Assembly: GCA_016868775.1 (NCBI GenBank)
Contig: VGFT01000005.1
Span: 1 to 64,000 of the forward strand
Direction of reading: 5' to 3'
Length of the DNA stretch: 64,000 nucleotides
Source of the DNA: Bacteroidota bacterium
Lineage (GTDB): Bacteria; Bacteroidota; Bacteroidia; Chitinophagales; Chitinophagaceae
The position numbers and the translations under genes were made by a program. Every line of letters begins with the position of its first letter. Position 1 is the stretch's first letter. Shown here piece by piece: positions 1 to 7,981 of the stretch. Under the pieces are notes generated by a model that was not told where the DNA came from, did no database searches, and saw only the letters and a list, made by a program, of their open reading frames with translations.

Positions 1-28
1 TTCGAACTCCGTCCAGCAAAGGGCACAG

Positions 29-57
29 AAAAACCCGACGCAATGCGTCGGGTTTTT
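29..57. terminator. Rho-independent terminator, symmetric
   Basis: A 13-bp stem (A5 CCCGACGC paired with GCGTCGGG T5) closes a 3-nt loop. The A tract on one side and T tract on the other let it work in both directions. It probably ends a gene lying left of the window and also serves the leftward gene ending at 124. No coding sequence can be resolved in the 28 bases before it. Confidence 0.85.
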
Positions 58-58
58 A

Positions 59-94
59 GTTTGGGTAGTTTGGGAAGTTTGAATAGTTTGGAGT
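59..94. repeat. Four imperfect 9-bp direct repeats
   Basis: Four consecutive 9-mers read GTTTGGGTA, GTTTGGGAA, GTTTGAATA and GTTTGGAGT. They lie directly after the terminator and before the 3' end of the SDR gene. The array is non-coding. Slippage-prone short repeats like this are plausible strain-variable sites; no function is claimed. Confidence 0.6.
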
Positions 95-123
95 TGGTGA
101 TCCATTTTGTGTGGAGCCAAGAT

Positions 124-816
124 TTAGCGTTTCATCGACCGGTACGTATATCTTTTTACCCCCTTTTGATCGGAAATGGCCTCGCGTATCATTGCGTTGG
201 CCACGACAGGTGCAGGAATGGGTCTGTACCGATCCGGCAGCAAAAAAGATACCATTGGCATAACGATCTGACTGATCCTTTCGCCGGGTCGCCAATCGGT
301 TCGGGGACCGATCAATACAGAGGGTTGAAATATTCCAATGTAGGGGATTGACATTTGTTCAACGGCACGTTCCACCTCACCCTTTAGTCGTAAATAGAAA
401 TTTCGACTTCTTGTGTCGGCTCCTACGGAGGAGACGAGTAAAAAACGGGGAATGGAATTGGTCACGCAAGCCCTCGCCAGCGCCACGGGAATATCATAAT
501 CGATCTTTCGATAGGCATCGAGATCTCCCTTGACCTTTTTTTGGGTAGTTCCAATCGCTACAAAAACGGCATCCACACCTTTTACGGCCTGATAAAGTGC
601 TAGCTGGTTTGAAAATTCTACATGGATCTCCTTGCTGCGAGAATGATGCAGGTTCAGCGGTCTTCGGCTAATGATCGTAACAGTAGCATCCGTTTGCTCC
701 AATAAATGATTAAATAGATATCCGCCGATCAAGCCACTGGCACGAATAATGGCAAAATGAGGGTTTTTTCCAATAAACATATTAATAAAAAAAGTATATG
801 AAAAGAATTCGATCAT
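124..816 (-). CDS. NAD(P)H-binding SDR-like protein, HTATIP2/TIP30-type
   Basis: Atypical short-chain dehydrogenase fold of about 215-230 residues. The N-terminal nucleotide-binding segment reads AIIRASGLIGGYL, then come VDAVFVAIGTT and LLVSSVGAD strands, and a YLRLK sequence fits the YxxxK catalytic motif. The C-terminal part (FQPSVLIGPR) is typical of the HTATIP2-like group. The first Gly of the dinucleotide-binding loop is replaced by Arg (CGT where GGT is expected), which may weaken cofactor binding. The ATG at 816 overlaps the TGA of the upstream aminotransferase gene (TGATG), suggesting translational coupling. An ATG at 780 would give a more standard N-terminus just before the first beta strand. 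Substrate unknown. Confidence 0.75.
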   Translation of the reverse strand: MIEFFSYTFFINMFIGKNPHFAIIRASGLIGGYLFNHLLEQTDATVTIISRRPLNLHHSRSKEIHVEFSNQLALYQAVKGVDAVFVAIGTTQKKVKGDLDAYRKIDYDIPVALARACVTNSIPRFLLVSSVGADTRSRNFYLRLKGEVERAVEQMSIPYIGIFQPSVLIGPRTDWRPGERISQIVMPMVSFLLPDRYRPIPAPVVANAMIREAISDQKGVKRYTYRSMKR

Positions 817-1964
817 CAACGAATTGCGATTAACACCTCCTCCAGCCGATCCAGATCTTCCTGCGTGTTGAACGCCTGTATAGAATAGCGAAGAAATACA
901 TGCTCGCCAGTGCGCATCACCGGGATCTCGATCTTAAACTCATCAAACAGACGTGCTTTGAGCTTTTCCGGTTCCTGCGTTTTGATGGGGATGCTGAACA
1001 TCTGTCTGACAAAAAAGTCATTTAACGGAACCAGCGGTTTCGTTGCCAACAGATCGCAAAACCGCAAGGCATTATCCAACACGATTTTTCGACACTGGGT
1101 CGATATAGAATCCCACTGATGTTCTTTCATAAAATTAATTGCCGCCGGAATGCAGCAAAACGCACTGAAATCACGCGTGCCTTGTTGCTGGTGATAGTCC
1201 TGATACCGCGAATGAAAGGGATGATCCGATTTATACCCCCAACTGATCACCAGCGGATCGAATAAGTCTTGAAGCTCTTTTCGCACAAGTAGAAAACTAC
1301 TCCCTTTTGGCGTCATCATCCATTTGTGACAGGCACCGGTATAGATATCTGCGTCTAGCGCGCGCAGGTTCAGGGACACTTGTGCCGGGGCGTGGGCTCC
1401 ATCTACAAACGTCATAATGCCACGCTCCTTGGCTACCGCCACTATTTTTTCAACGGGAAAGCGAATGGCCGTGCTGCTGGTAATATGACTGATGAAGATG
1501 AGTTTGGTCTTTGGTGTGATGCCGGTAAGGAATTGCGCAACAAAATCCTCCTCGCTTTCTAAGGGAAGACGGATGGGATGCTTGATGTACCGAGCGCCGG
1601 ACTTATCGCAATAGTATTGCCAGGTACGGTCGCAGGCCCCGTATTCCCATTGCGTGGTGAGTACCTCGTCGCCGGCTTTAAGATCCAGGCTTTTGGCAAC
1701 GATGTTGACGCCGTAGGAGGGGTTGGTCACCAGAATCAGGTCATCTGCATCCGCATTCAAAAATTCTCCCAGCGCCTGCTTCGACTCCCGGATATACTGC
1801 AATCCGTTTTGGGTGATAAACTGAACGGGCTCCTGTTCCAATTCGAGCTGAAATTGTTGGTAGCGTTCGAAGATGGGACGCGGACAAGCGCCAAAAGATC
1901 CGAAATTCAGGTAGGTGATGTCGGGTCGGAGCAAAAACTGATCACGAAGCGTAGGGTGGGGCAT
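816..1964 (-). CDS. Class V aminotransferase-fold PLP enzyme (isopenicillin N epimerase-like)
   Basis: 382 residues, full length for the fold-type I, class V family that includes cysteine desulfurases and CefD-like epimerases. The N-terminus has YLNFGSFGACP, the usual start of CefD-like members. FVDGAHAPAQ supplies the Asp and His that contact PLP, and CHKWMMTPKG carries the Schiff-base lysine. It is the first gene of a two-gene unit with the SDR-like gene, which it overlaps by one base. Substrate cannot be told from sequence; amino acid epimerase, lyase and desulfurase activities all occur in this family. Confidence 0.88.
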   Translation of the reverse strand: MPHPTLRDQFLLRPDITYLNFGSFGACPRPIFERYQQFQLELEQEPVQFITQNGLQYIRESKQALGEFLNADADDLILVTNPSYGVNIVAKSLDLKAGDEVLTTQWEYGACDRTWQYYCDKSGARYIKHPIRLPLESEEDFVAQFLTGITPKTKLIFISHITSSTAIRFPVEKIVAVAKERGIMTFVDGAHAPAQVSLNLRALDADIYTGACHKWMMTPKGSSFLLVRKELQDLFDPLVISWGYKSDHPFHSRYQDYHQQQGTRDFSAFCCIPAAINFMKEHQWDSISTQCRKIVLDNALRFCDLLATKPLVPLNDFFVRQMFSIPIKTQEPEKLKARLFDEFKIEIPVMRTGEHVFLRYSIQAFNTQEDLDRLEEVLIAIR

Positions 1965-2165
1965 GGGACAATATAATATTTTTTGATTGGGCTATATAAC
2001 CGACCACGGACCTATTTTTAGGGCATCAATTTTTGGGATTATGCACTCTGCCACAGGGCTAAATACGAGCTAATTCTCAGCGGTAAAAGCACCCCCTCCA
2101 CCTCCTGAATCCCGTAGGTGTCAGATTGTATTTCAGTAGGCAAGCGGTAGCACCAACCTGGAATT

Positions 2166-2186
2166 CTACATCAAAGTTTGATGTAG
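2166..2186. repeat. Perfect 10-bp inverted repeat with 1-nt centre
   Basis: CTACATCAAA and TTTGATGTAG flank a single G. It lies 6 bases past the stop codon of the interrupted gene ending at 2193. There is no T tract, so it is not a canonical terminator. It could be a protein-binding palindrome or a transcript-end hairpin. The rest of 1965-2192 shows nothing else recognisable. Confidence 0.5.
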
Positions 2187-2192
2187 TTGCGC

Positions 2193-2855
2193 TTATTTCT
2201 TTCGGAATAGCTGGTCGTTGAGCAGGATCTCTCCATTTCCCAGGATGTAAGGCTGCCCGACGACTCGCCACTCCTCGCCATCGGTGTATTTTATGATAAT
2301 GGTATTACCTGAAATCGTGTAAGTACCTTTTTTCTCACTGGTGGAAGCGGCCGCGCCTGTTGTATTTCCAGATCCGGAGACCGATCCCAATCGTTGATCT
2401 GTAAATTGTCCCGTTTTGCCAAAAAAGAAAGTGAGGGATCGTCCCACACTGCCATACACCGCAGTTCCATTGAAGGTTTGGTCAGGGAAAAATTTAATTG
2501 TAAAGGGCTTTGCTTTGGAACAAACGCCGCCATCAAATCCGCTCATTTCTCCATTTTTGTATTCTACTTTAATGGTCTGTTTTTTGCCATCAGCTCAATT
2601 GATGGTCATTGTATCTCCAGTCTTGGTGTAAGTCCCAACATTAGATGCGTTGTTTGCTGTTTCTTTATCTATTTGTAATGGATTCACCCCATAAAGCGGA
2701 TTTCTGACGATCTTATTTTTGGGTGCAAAAAAAAGCCAGGACACGTTAAGTTGACTACCCCAAAATTGTGTGCGTAGATATAACCCAGATTGAGCAAACA
2801 TCACTTGGGATGTAATTATGGATGCTAGTAGAACAACAAAAATTTTACGTTTCAT
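2193..2855 (-). pseudogene. Secreted beta-repeat (lipocalin-like) protein interrupted by in-frame TGA
   Basis: Reading from ATG 2855 gives a signal peptide (MKRKIFVVLLASIITSQVMFAQ) and 86 codons, then TGA at 2597-2595. The same frame stays open for 133 further codons to 2193. The two halves resemble each other: GTYTKTGDTMTIN-stop-ADGKK before the break and GTYTISGNTIIIKYTDGEE near the C-terminus, so the stop sits where an aromatic residue is expected. TGG (Trp) to TGA is one transition. Full length would be 220 residues, probably a small exported beta-rich protein. It lies 25 nt after a second TGA-interrupted gene. It could be decayed, read through, or affected by an assembly or strain variant. 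Confidence 0.75.
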
Positions 2856-2880
2856 AAAAGTCGTTATAGTGCTTGATTTA

Positions 2881-3723
2881 TTAATTCAACCCACCGGCTG
2901 CCAGAATTCCGCAACCTAGATCAGAGACTAATGTAGCCCCATTTAGGCCCACAATCTGACTTAGACCTACCATCTTAGTGCCTCCCCCCGTAATGATAGT
3001 TTGTCCATCTTCGGTTTTTTTGACTAGGGTGGGATCGATCCTTTGAATGTCTGATGTGATTTGCTTGCTGAGCGATAAATTTAAAATTCGTTGACCGGCT
3101 GCAATCGTTGCGGTTACAGCGGAGGCGGCTGCGTTATACACTGCTGTTCCCGTGTTAATCACAAAATTTGCACTTGTCTCCCAAGCACTCTTCATAAAAT
3201 TAACTACTCCTTCAATTGACTGCAATCGATAGCTTGACTTGTAGTTATTCAGGCAGGCCCGGATGACTAAGTATGAAAAATTCGATTTTTTTCATTGCGC
3301 TAATTCATCGTTAGAGGCAGCCCTGCTGTATATGCTCTGATACGCTCTATTTATGGTGGCAGCATTTTCGGCAGGGTCATTTAAAAGATAGGTTACTTGT
3401 TGATTCATTAAATCAGCATAACTTCTTTTTTGTTTTTTCCAAAAATCCAACTCTCCCTGACTGGGGGATCGGCCAAATGCATCTTTGTATGATTGCGTTA
3501 CGGTTTGCGTGTTGGTGGCGTCATCTGCATTAAGATAATTTTTGTGATTGGTGATATACCAATCCAATGATTGTTCGGACTGCGATTGCCAATACTTCAT
3601 CTCGGCAGCATTCGGGAATCGACCGAAAACATACCAATAACTGACATTGGCTTTCTCATCCTTGTTTTGCGCAGTAAGGGTGATTGTGGTAAATAGGAAT
3701 GATAAATAGATGAAATATTTCAT
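2881..3723 (-). pseudogene. Exported DUF4214-like repeat protein interrupted by in-frame TGA
   Basis: From ATG 3723 (MKYFIYLSFLF, signal peptide ending near TLTAQ) the frame runs 143 codons to TGA at 3294-3292, then stays open for 137 more codons to 2881. Three repeats of about 40 residues have the pattern FGRxP...ExxxWxxx: one with AEMKYWQSQ, one with GELDFWKKQ, and a third with DELAQ-stop-KKS. The conserved Trp of the first two repeats is exactly the TGA of the third. The downstream part includes an Ala/Gly-rich hydrophobic stretch (AAASAVTATIAAGQ) and a Gly-rich C-terminus. An alternative start at 3741 is possible. The repeats recall DUF4214 but that assignment is tentative. Function unknown. 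Confidence 0.78.
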
Positions 3724-4216
3724 ATAATAATATTGTGTCATAAAATAGTTAATAACAATTAACCTAAGCTAAAACATTAATTTCTTTTTCCATATTCTTT
3801 TGAATTATATTTTCGCGCCTTTACATAATTATATGAAATTCAATAAAATGGGGACTTATGCTCCATTGCCGTGAATGATGAAATAATTGTTTTTGATTTG
3901 GAAGTATGCATTTAGAAGGTAGGTCAAATTCGGAAGGATTTAGACCTTCATTCATTTGGTTCGTCAAATTATTTTGATAAAGTGATATGGATACTGAGCC
4001 CTCCCATTGATTTCGGGTTGGGTGACTTGCCTTTTCAGGGCGTAGGGGCAAGTGAATATTAAATTGCTGACATGTTCCAAAACGATATCTCCAGCCCAAA
4101 GAATCACATCTCTTGAATTGATTTCAATTTGGAAAAGGATTTAGTAATAATTTGAAAATGGGTAATTTTGTTGTCTTATCATGCTAGTCATTAAGTAATC
4201 CTACAAATTCTTAGGT
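3724..4216. other. AT-rich intergenic region
   Basis: About 490 bases, clearly richer in A+T than the flanking housekeeping DNA. An open frame on the minus strand (3821-4099) has no signal peptide, domain or family likeness and I do not call it. No hairpin terminator, tRNA or strong TAnnTTTG box was seen. Together with the two interrupted genes this suggests a horizontally acquired or decaying patch. Confidence 0.5.
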
Positions 4217-4645
4217 ATGTCATCCCAAAATCTAACCAACTACAAGCGTTATCATCCATTATTTCATTTCTTTTTGCTACCACTTTGTTTGATCGGATTG
4301 GTGCTTGCGGTAATTGCATTGGTCAAATCCCCCGCCGAGGGGCGAATGGTGCATATTTTACTGGCGCTGGCTTTTTTTCTGTTGTTCAACATAGCCGGAC
4401 TGGCCCGTATCTATGCCATGAAAGTACAGGACCGGGTTATTCGTCAAGAAGAGAACTTCCGGCATTACCTGTTAGCCGGTAAGCCGCTTGATCGCCATTT
4501 GCGAACCGGACAAATCATCGCCCTTCGATTCGCCTCAGATGCCGAGTTGGTGGATCTCGCAGCTAGATCGGTTGCAGAGAATCTGTCACCCCGGCAGATT
4601 AAGGAGTCAATAAAACATTGGCGCGGAGATCACCGCCGCGTATAA
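4217..4645 (+). CDS. DUF6526 family membrane protein
   Basis: 142 residues. The N-terminus NYKRYHPLFHF leads into two transmembrane helices (about residues 18-36 and 46-65), followed by a basic cytoplasmic tail rich in Arg and Glu. The arrangement and the QNLTNYKRYHPL opening match DUF6526 proteins of Bacteroidota and Firmicutes. Biochemical role unknown. It stands alone between the AT-rich region and the glycosyltransferase gene, with 119 nt before the next start. Confidence 0.8.
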   Translation: MSSQNLTNYKRYHPLFHFFLLPLCLIGLVLAVIALVKSPAEGRMVHILLALAFFLLFNIAGLARIYAMKVQDRVIRQEENFRHYLLAGKPLDRHLRTGQIIALRFASDAELVDLAARSVAENLSPRQIKESIKHWRGDHRRV

Positions 4646-4752
4646 CAGCGGTAACATATAAGATATCAGGTTTAAACTTTTAGAGAAAATATTCTTACAA
4701 GCGTCTTATCACTCAGGCAGCTGTTTGTTTACGATCACCATTTCCCAGGCAT

Positions 4753-4760
4753 TATCTTTG
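4753..4760 (+). promoter_or_regulatory. Bacteroidota -7 box (TATCTTTG)
   Basis: Matches TAnnTTTG exactly and ends 4 nt before the ATG at 4765. Transcription would begin at or next to the start codon, giving a leaderless or near-leaderless message. A TTTG at 4724-4727 is upstream but farther than the usual 19-21 nt. Confidence 0.6.
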
Positions 4761-4764
4761 TTGC

Positions 4765-5928
4765 ATGCGTATCGGATTTGACGCCAAACGGGCTTTTCAC
4801 AATGGTACCGGGTTAGGACATTACAGCCGGACCCTCATCCGCTCCCTGGCCAATACTTTTCCCGATCACCAGTATTTTCTTTTCAATCCGAAGCCCAGCA
4901 AACATTTTTCGCTGCCCTGGGATGGGGTAACCCGACAACAGCTTCAGGAGATTCAACCAAGCCGGCAGCTGGATAAACTATTTACTGCTGCCTGGCGATC
5001 GGCCTGGGTAAAAAAAGATCTACGGAAACTTTCCATTGACCTGTATCACGGACTCAGCCACGAGCTCCCCCGAGGCATAGAGAAAAAAGGGATCCGTACC
5101 GTCGTTACCATGCACGACCTCATTTTTGAACGATACCCCGATCAATACAATGCCATCGACGTACGCATCTACCGAAATAAATTCCGTTACGCCTGCGAAA
5201 AAGCCGATCGCATCATCGCAATAAGTGAACAGACCAAGCTCGACCTCGTCGATTTTTATCAAGTGCCTGCCCGAAAGATCCGGGTCTGCTATCAAAGTTG
5301 TAATCCGGCATTTTTTGAGACGGTCTCTGAAGAAGAAAAGCAGCGAATAAAAGAATTGTATCAATTGCCCGATCAATTTTTTCTTTACGTGGGCAGTATC
5401 ATCGAGCGAAAAAACTTGCATCGCGTAGTGGAGGCCCTGCATATTTTACGAAAGCAGTCGAACCTGCCGCTGGTAGTGATCGGAGGCGGGGGTTCCTATG
5501 AACGCACCGTTCGGGCCCGGGTAAAGGCAATGGGATTGAGCGACTTGGTTATCTTTCTTTCCAAACAACCGCAAGCCTCCTCCAACCCTCGGTTTCAAAA
5601 TGCCAGCGATTTCCCTGCCATTTATCAATTGGCGACGGCCATGATCTATCCGTCTGTCTTCGAGGGATTTGGGATTCCGGTATTGGAGGCACTGGCCAGC
5701 GCAGTTCCGGTGATCACATCGAATGTTTCCTCGTTGCCCGAAGCTGCGGGTGCGGGTAGTTTGCTGGTGGATCCGTTGTCGGCCGATTCAATCGCATCGG
5801 CCATGCACCGGGTGCTAACTGATCCGGAGAAAGTGGCCGCGATGAAAGCAGCGGGACAAGCACATGCCCGTTTATTTACCCCGGAAGCAACAGCCCGGAA
5901 AGTGATGGATCTTTACGAATCGATATGA
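4765..5928 (+). CDS. Family 4 glycosyltransferase (GT-B)
   Basis: 387 residues, normal length for GT4 enzymes, which move a sugar from a nucleotide donor to glycan or lipid acceptors at the cytoplasmic face. The N-terminal domain begins MRIGFDAKRAFHNGTGLGHYSR, a glycine-rich acceptor-side loop. VVTMHDLIF and IIAISEQTK follow, and the C-terminal donor domain has YVGSIIERKN and EGFGIPVLEALASAVPV with the E-x7-E motif. No signal or membrane segment. The stop overlaps the next start (ATGA), so it is co-translated with the threonylcarbamoyl-AMP synthase gene. Acceptor and sugar unknown. Confidence 0.9.
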   Translation: MRIGFDAKRAFHNGTGLGHYSRTLIRSLANTFPDHQYFLFNPKPSKHFSLPWDGVTRQQLQEIQPSRQLDKLFTAAWRSAWVKKDLRKLSIDLYHGLSHELPRGIEKKGIRTVVTMHDLIFERYPDQYNAIDVRIYRNKFRYACEKADRIIAISEQTKLDLVDFYQVPARKIRVCYQSCNPAFFETVSEEEKQRIKELYQLPDQFFLYVGSIIERKNLHRVVEALHILRKQSNLPLVVIGGGGSYERTVRARVKAMGLSDLVIFLSKQPQASSNPRFQNASDFPAIYQLATAMIYPSVFEGFGIPVLEALASAVPVITSNVSSLPEAAGAGSLLVDPLSADSIASAMHRVLTDPEKVAAMKAAGQAHARLFTPEATARKVMDLYESI

Positions 5929-6494
5929 TCGAATTTGAATCGGATATACAGGGTTGTTTGCAGGCATTGCGAGCGGGCGGCGTGATCCTGAATCCCACCG
6001 ATACGGTTTGGGGATTGGGTGGTGATGCCACCAATGAATCGGCTGTATCTAAAATCTATGCGGTGAAGCAACGTCCCCTTTCGATGCCACTGATTGTGCT
6101 GGTGACGGAAGAACAAGATATACTGTATCATGTAGCGGCACCCGACCTGGCGGTGTTCGATTATTTGAAAACTTGCTCGGTGCCTACAACAGTGGTGTAT
6201 GAAGGCGCGATTGGCTTTGCTTATAATTTGGTGGGGGCGGATGGGAGTGTTGCTATACGGATCTGTTCGGATCCTTTTTGTCGTGCGCTGCTCAAACGGT
6301 TCGGGAAACCCATTGTATCTACCTCGGCCAACCTGCATGGTTCGCCTACGCCGGCTAGGTTTTCGGATATTGCTCCGTCGATCATACGGCAAGTCGACTA
6401 TGTAGTTGGGTACCGCCAAACGGATCCGCAAAAAGCACAATCTTCCACCCTCATTCGATGGGAGCAGGGGGCGCCGGTGATCCTTCGGTCATAG
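5925..6494 (+). CDS. tsaC: L-threonylcarbamoyladenylate synthase (Sua5/YrdC family)
   Basis: 189 residues. Makes threonylcarbamoyl-AMP from threonine, bicarbonate and ATP, the first step of t6A formation at position 37 of ANN-decoding tRNAs. The YrdC fold is visible: NPTDTVWGLGGDA near residue 22, the KQRPLSMPL segment with the KxR signature, and STSANLHGS with the SxN motif. It is the short form without a Sua5 C-terminal domain. The ATG overlaps the stop of the glycosyltransferase gene by 4 nt. YciO-type paralogues are the main alternative; the intact KxR and SxN motifs favour TsaC. Confidence 0.88.
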   Translation: MIEFESDIQGCLQALRAGGVILNPTDTVWGLGGDATNESAVSKIYAVKQRPLSMPLIVLVTEEQDILYHVAAPDLAVFDYLKTCSVPTTVVYEGAIGFAYNLVGADGSVAIRICSDPFCRALLKRFGKPIVSTSANLHGSPTPARFSDIAPSIIRQVDYVVGYRQTDPQKAQSSTLIRWEQGAPVILRS

Positions 6495-6508
6495 CGGAAT
6501 CTGCTTTG

Positions 6509-6516
6509 TATCTTTG
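6509..6516 (+). promoter_or_regulatory. -7 box (TATCTTTG) for the CCA-adding enzyme gene
   Basis: An exact TAnnTTTG match ending 7 nt before the ATG at 6524. Predicted leader is only a few nucleotides. No convincing -33 TTTG at the usual distance. Confidence 0.55.
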
Positions 6517-6523
6517 ACCGCTG

Positions 6524-7957
6524 ATGGCCATTCAATTTTCATCTGAAGAAAGAAGCTGGTTGGACCAGGTAGCCCTGGCGGCAAAGGAGCTGGGACTGGA
6601 AACGTATCTGGTTGGCGGTTTCGTGCGCGATAAATTATTGGATCGCTCTACCAAGGATGCCGACTTTGTTTGTGTGGGGGATGCGCTTGCGCTGGCACAA
6701 CTGGTGGCCAATTCTCTAAAACCTCGTCCCCCCGTCAGTTTATTCAAAACATTCGGCACGGCACATATTCTGTGGAAAGGGGAGTGGGATCTGGAATTCG
6801 TGGGTGCCCGTCGGGAAAGTTATCAATCCGATTCCCGTAAACCCACGGTTACGCCGGGTACTATTGAAGACGATCAGCTTCGGCGCGATCTTACCATCAA
6901 TGCGCTGGCCGTCTCACTGGCTTCCGATCGATTTGGAGAATTGGTGGATCCGTTCAATGGCCTGAAAGATTTAAAGGATAAGATCCTGCGTACGCCACTT
7001 CCTCCGGAACAGACTTTTTCCGACGACCCGCTGCGTATGATGCGCACCATTCGTTTTGCTACGCAGTTGGGATTTAAGATAGAAGAAGGAACATGGAAGG
7101 GAATCTGTGCCCAAGCCGATCGGATCCGGATCATATCGCAGGAACGGATCACGGAGGAATTGAATAAAATCTTGTTGGCCGATACCCCTTCGGTAGGACT
7201 CGATCTGTTGTACCGTTCGGGTTTGCTGGAGCGGATCTTTCCGCAGTTGGTATCCTTGCGCGTAGCGGAGTACATTGACGGACACGGACACAAGGATAAT
7301 TTCTATCACACCTTGCAGGTGCTGGACAATTTGAGCCGGAATACGAATGATCTTTGGTTGCGGTGGGCCGCTGTGTTGCATGATATTGCCAAGCCGCAGA
7401 CCAAGCGATTTGAGCAGGGGCATGGGTGGACCTTTCACGGGCATGAGGTAGTGGGCGGACGAATGGTGCCCAAGATCTTTACGCAATTGAAGTTGCCTCT
7501 CAACGAACACATGCGGTTTGTTCGCAAGCTGGTTGAATTGCATTTGCGGCCGATCAGTCTCACTAAGGAAAATATCACCGATTCAGCGATCCGTCGTCTC
7601 TTGTTCGATGCAGGAGATGATTTTGATTCGCTGATGTTGCTTTGTGAAGCGGATATTACTTCGAAGAACAAGCAGAAGGTCAACCGCTATCTTTCCAATT
7701 TTCAATTGGTGCGGGAGCGGTGCCGGGAGGTGGAGGAAAAAGATCAGATTCGGAATTGGCAGCCGCCGATCACCGGCGAGATCATCATGCAAACGTTTGG
7801 GCTGTCGCCTTCCAAACCCGTGGGTATCATCAAAGATTCCTTGAAGGATGCCATGCTGGACGGGGTCATTCCCAATACCTACGAGGCGGCCTTTGAATTC
7901 ATGTTGGAAAAGGGGAAAGAGCTGGGTCTGACCCCTGTAAGTTCCGGCGGGAAGTAG
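6524..7957 (+). CDS. cca: CCA tRNA nucleotidyltransferase with HD domain
   Basis: 477 residues, class II poly(A) polymerase/CCA-adding family. The nucleotidyltransferase domain has VGGFVRDKLLDRS and the catalytic DxD in TKDADFV (about residues 30-48). DDQLRRDLTINALAV and RMMRTIRFATQLGF follow, as in CCA enzymes. An HD phosphohydrolase domain starts near residue 255 with HKDNFYHTLQV and WAAVLHDIAKP. It adds or repairs the 3' CCA end of tRNA; the HD domain may give 2',3'-cyclic phosphatase activity. It sits with tRNA modification genes tsaC upstream and miaA downstream. The ATG follows a -7 box by 7 nt, which supports this start. Confidence 0.93.
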   Translation: MAIQFSSEERSWLDQVALAAKELGLETYLVGGFVRDKLLDRSTKDADFVCVGDALALAQLVANSLKPRPPVSLFKTFGTAHILWKGEWDLEFVGARRESYQSDSRKPTVTPGTIEDDQLRRDLTINALAVSLASDRFGELVDPFNGLKDLKDKILRTPLPPEQTFSDDPLRMMRTIRFATQLGFKIEEGTWKGICAQADRIRIISQERITEELNKILLADTPSVGLDLLYRSGLLERIFPQLVSLRVAEYIDGHGHKDNFYHTLQVLDNLSRNTNDLWLRWAAVLHDIAKPQTKRFEQGHGWTFHGHEVVGGRMVPKIFTQLKLPLNEHMRFVRKLVELHLRPISLTKENITDSAIRRLLFDAGDDFDSLMLLCEADITSKNKQKVNRYLSNFQLVRERCREVEEKDQIRNWQPPITGEIIMQTFGLSPSKPVGIIKDSLKDAMLDGVIPNTYEAAFEFMLEKGKELGLTPVSSGGK

Positions 7958-7969
7958 CCCTTCCTGACC

Positions 7970-7977
7970 TACCTTTG
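7970..7977 (+). promoter_or_regulatory. -7 box (TACCTTTG), leaderless arrangement
   Basis: An exact TAnnTTTG box ending 4 nt before the ATG at 7982, just after the cca stop. It implies a separate promoter for the pRiA4b ORF-3-like gene and miaA. Confidence 0.6.
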
Positions 7978-7981
7978 TGCC

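Noticed and set aside
3245-3295. 16-codon ORF (MKKIEFFILSHPGLPE) whose ATG overlaps the TGA of the interrupted DUF4214-like gene
   Set aside because: Looks like a reinitiation peptide but is an out-of-frame reading of a region whose continuous frame fits the repeat protein better.
2193-3723. UGA recoded as Trp throughout the genome (code 4), or selenocysteine
   Set aside because: TGA ends conserved genes such as purL, proS and sucC at the normal place. The aligned residues are Trp or Tyr rather than Cys, and no SECIS-like hairpin was found.
3821-4099. 92-codon minus-strand frame in the AT-rich gap
   Set aside because: No recognisable motif, signal peptide or promoter; composition looks like translated non-coding DNA.
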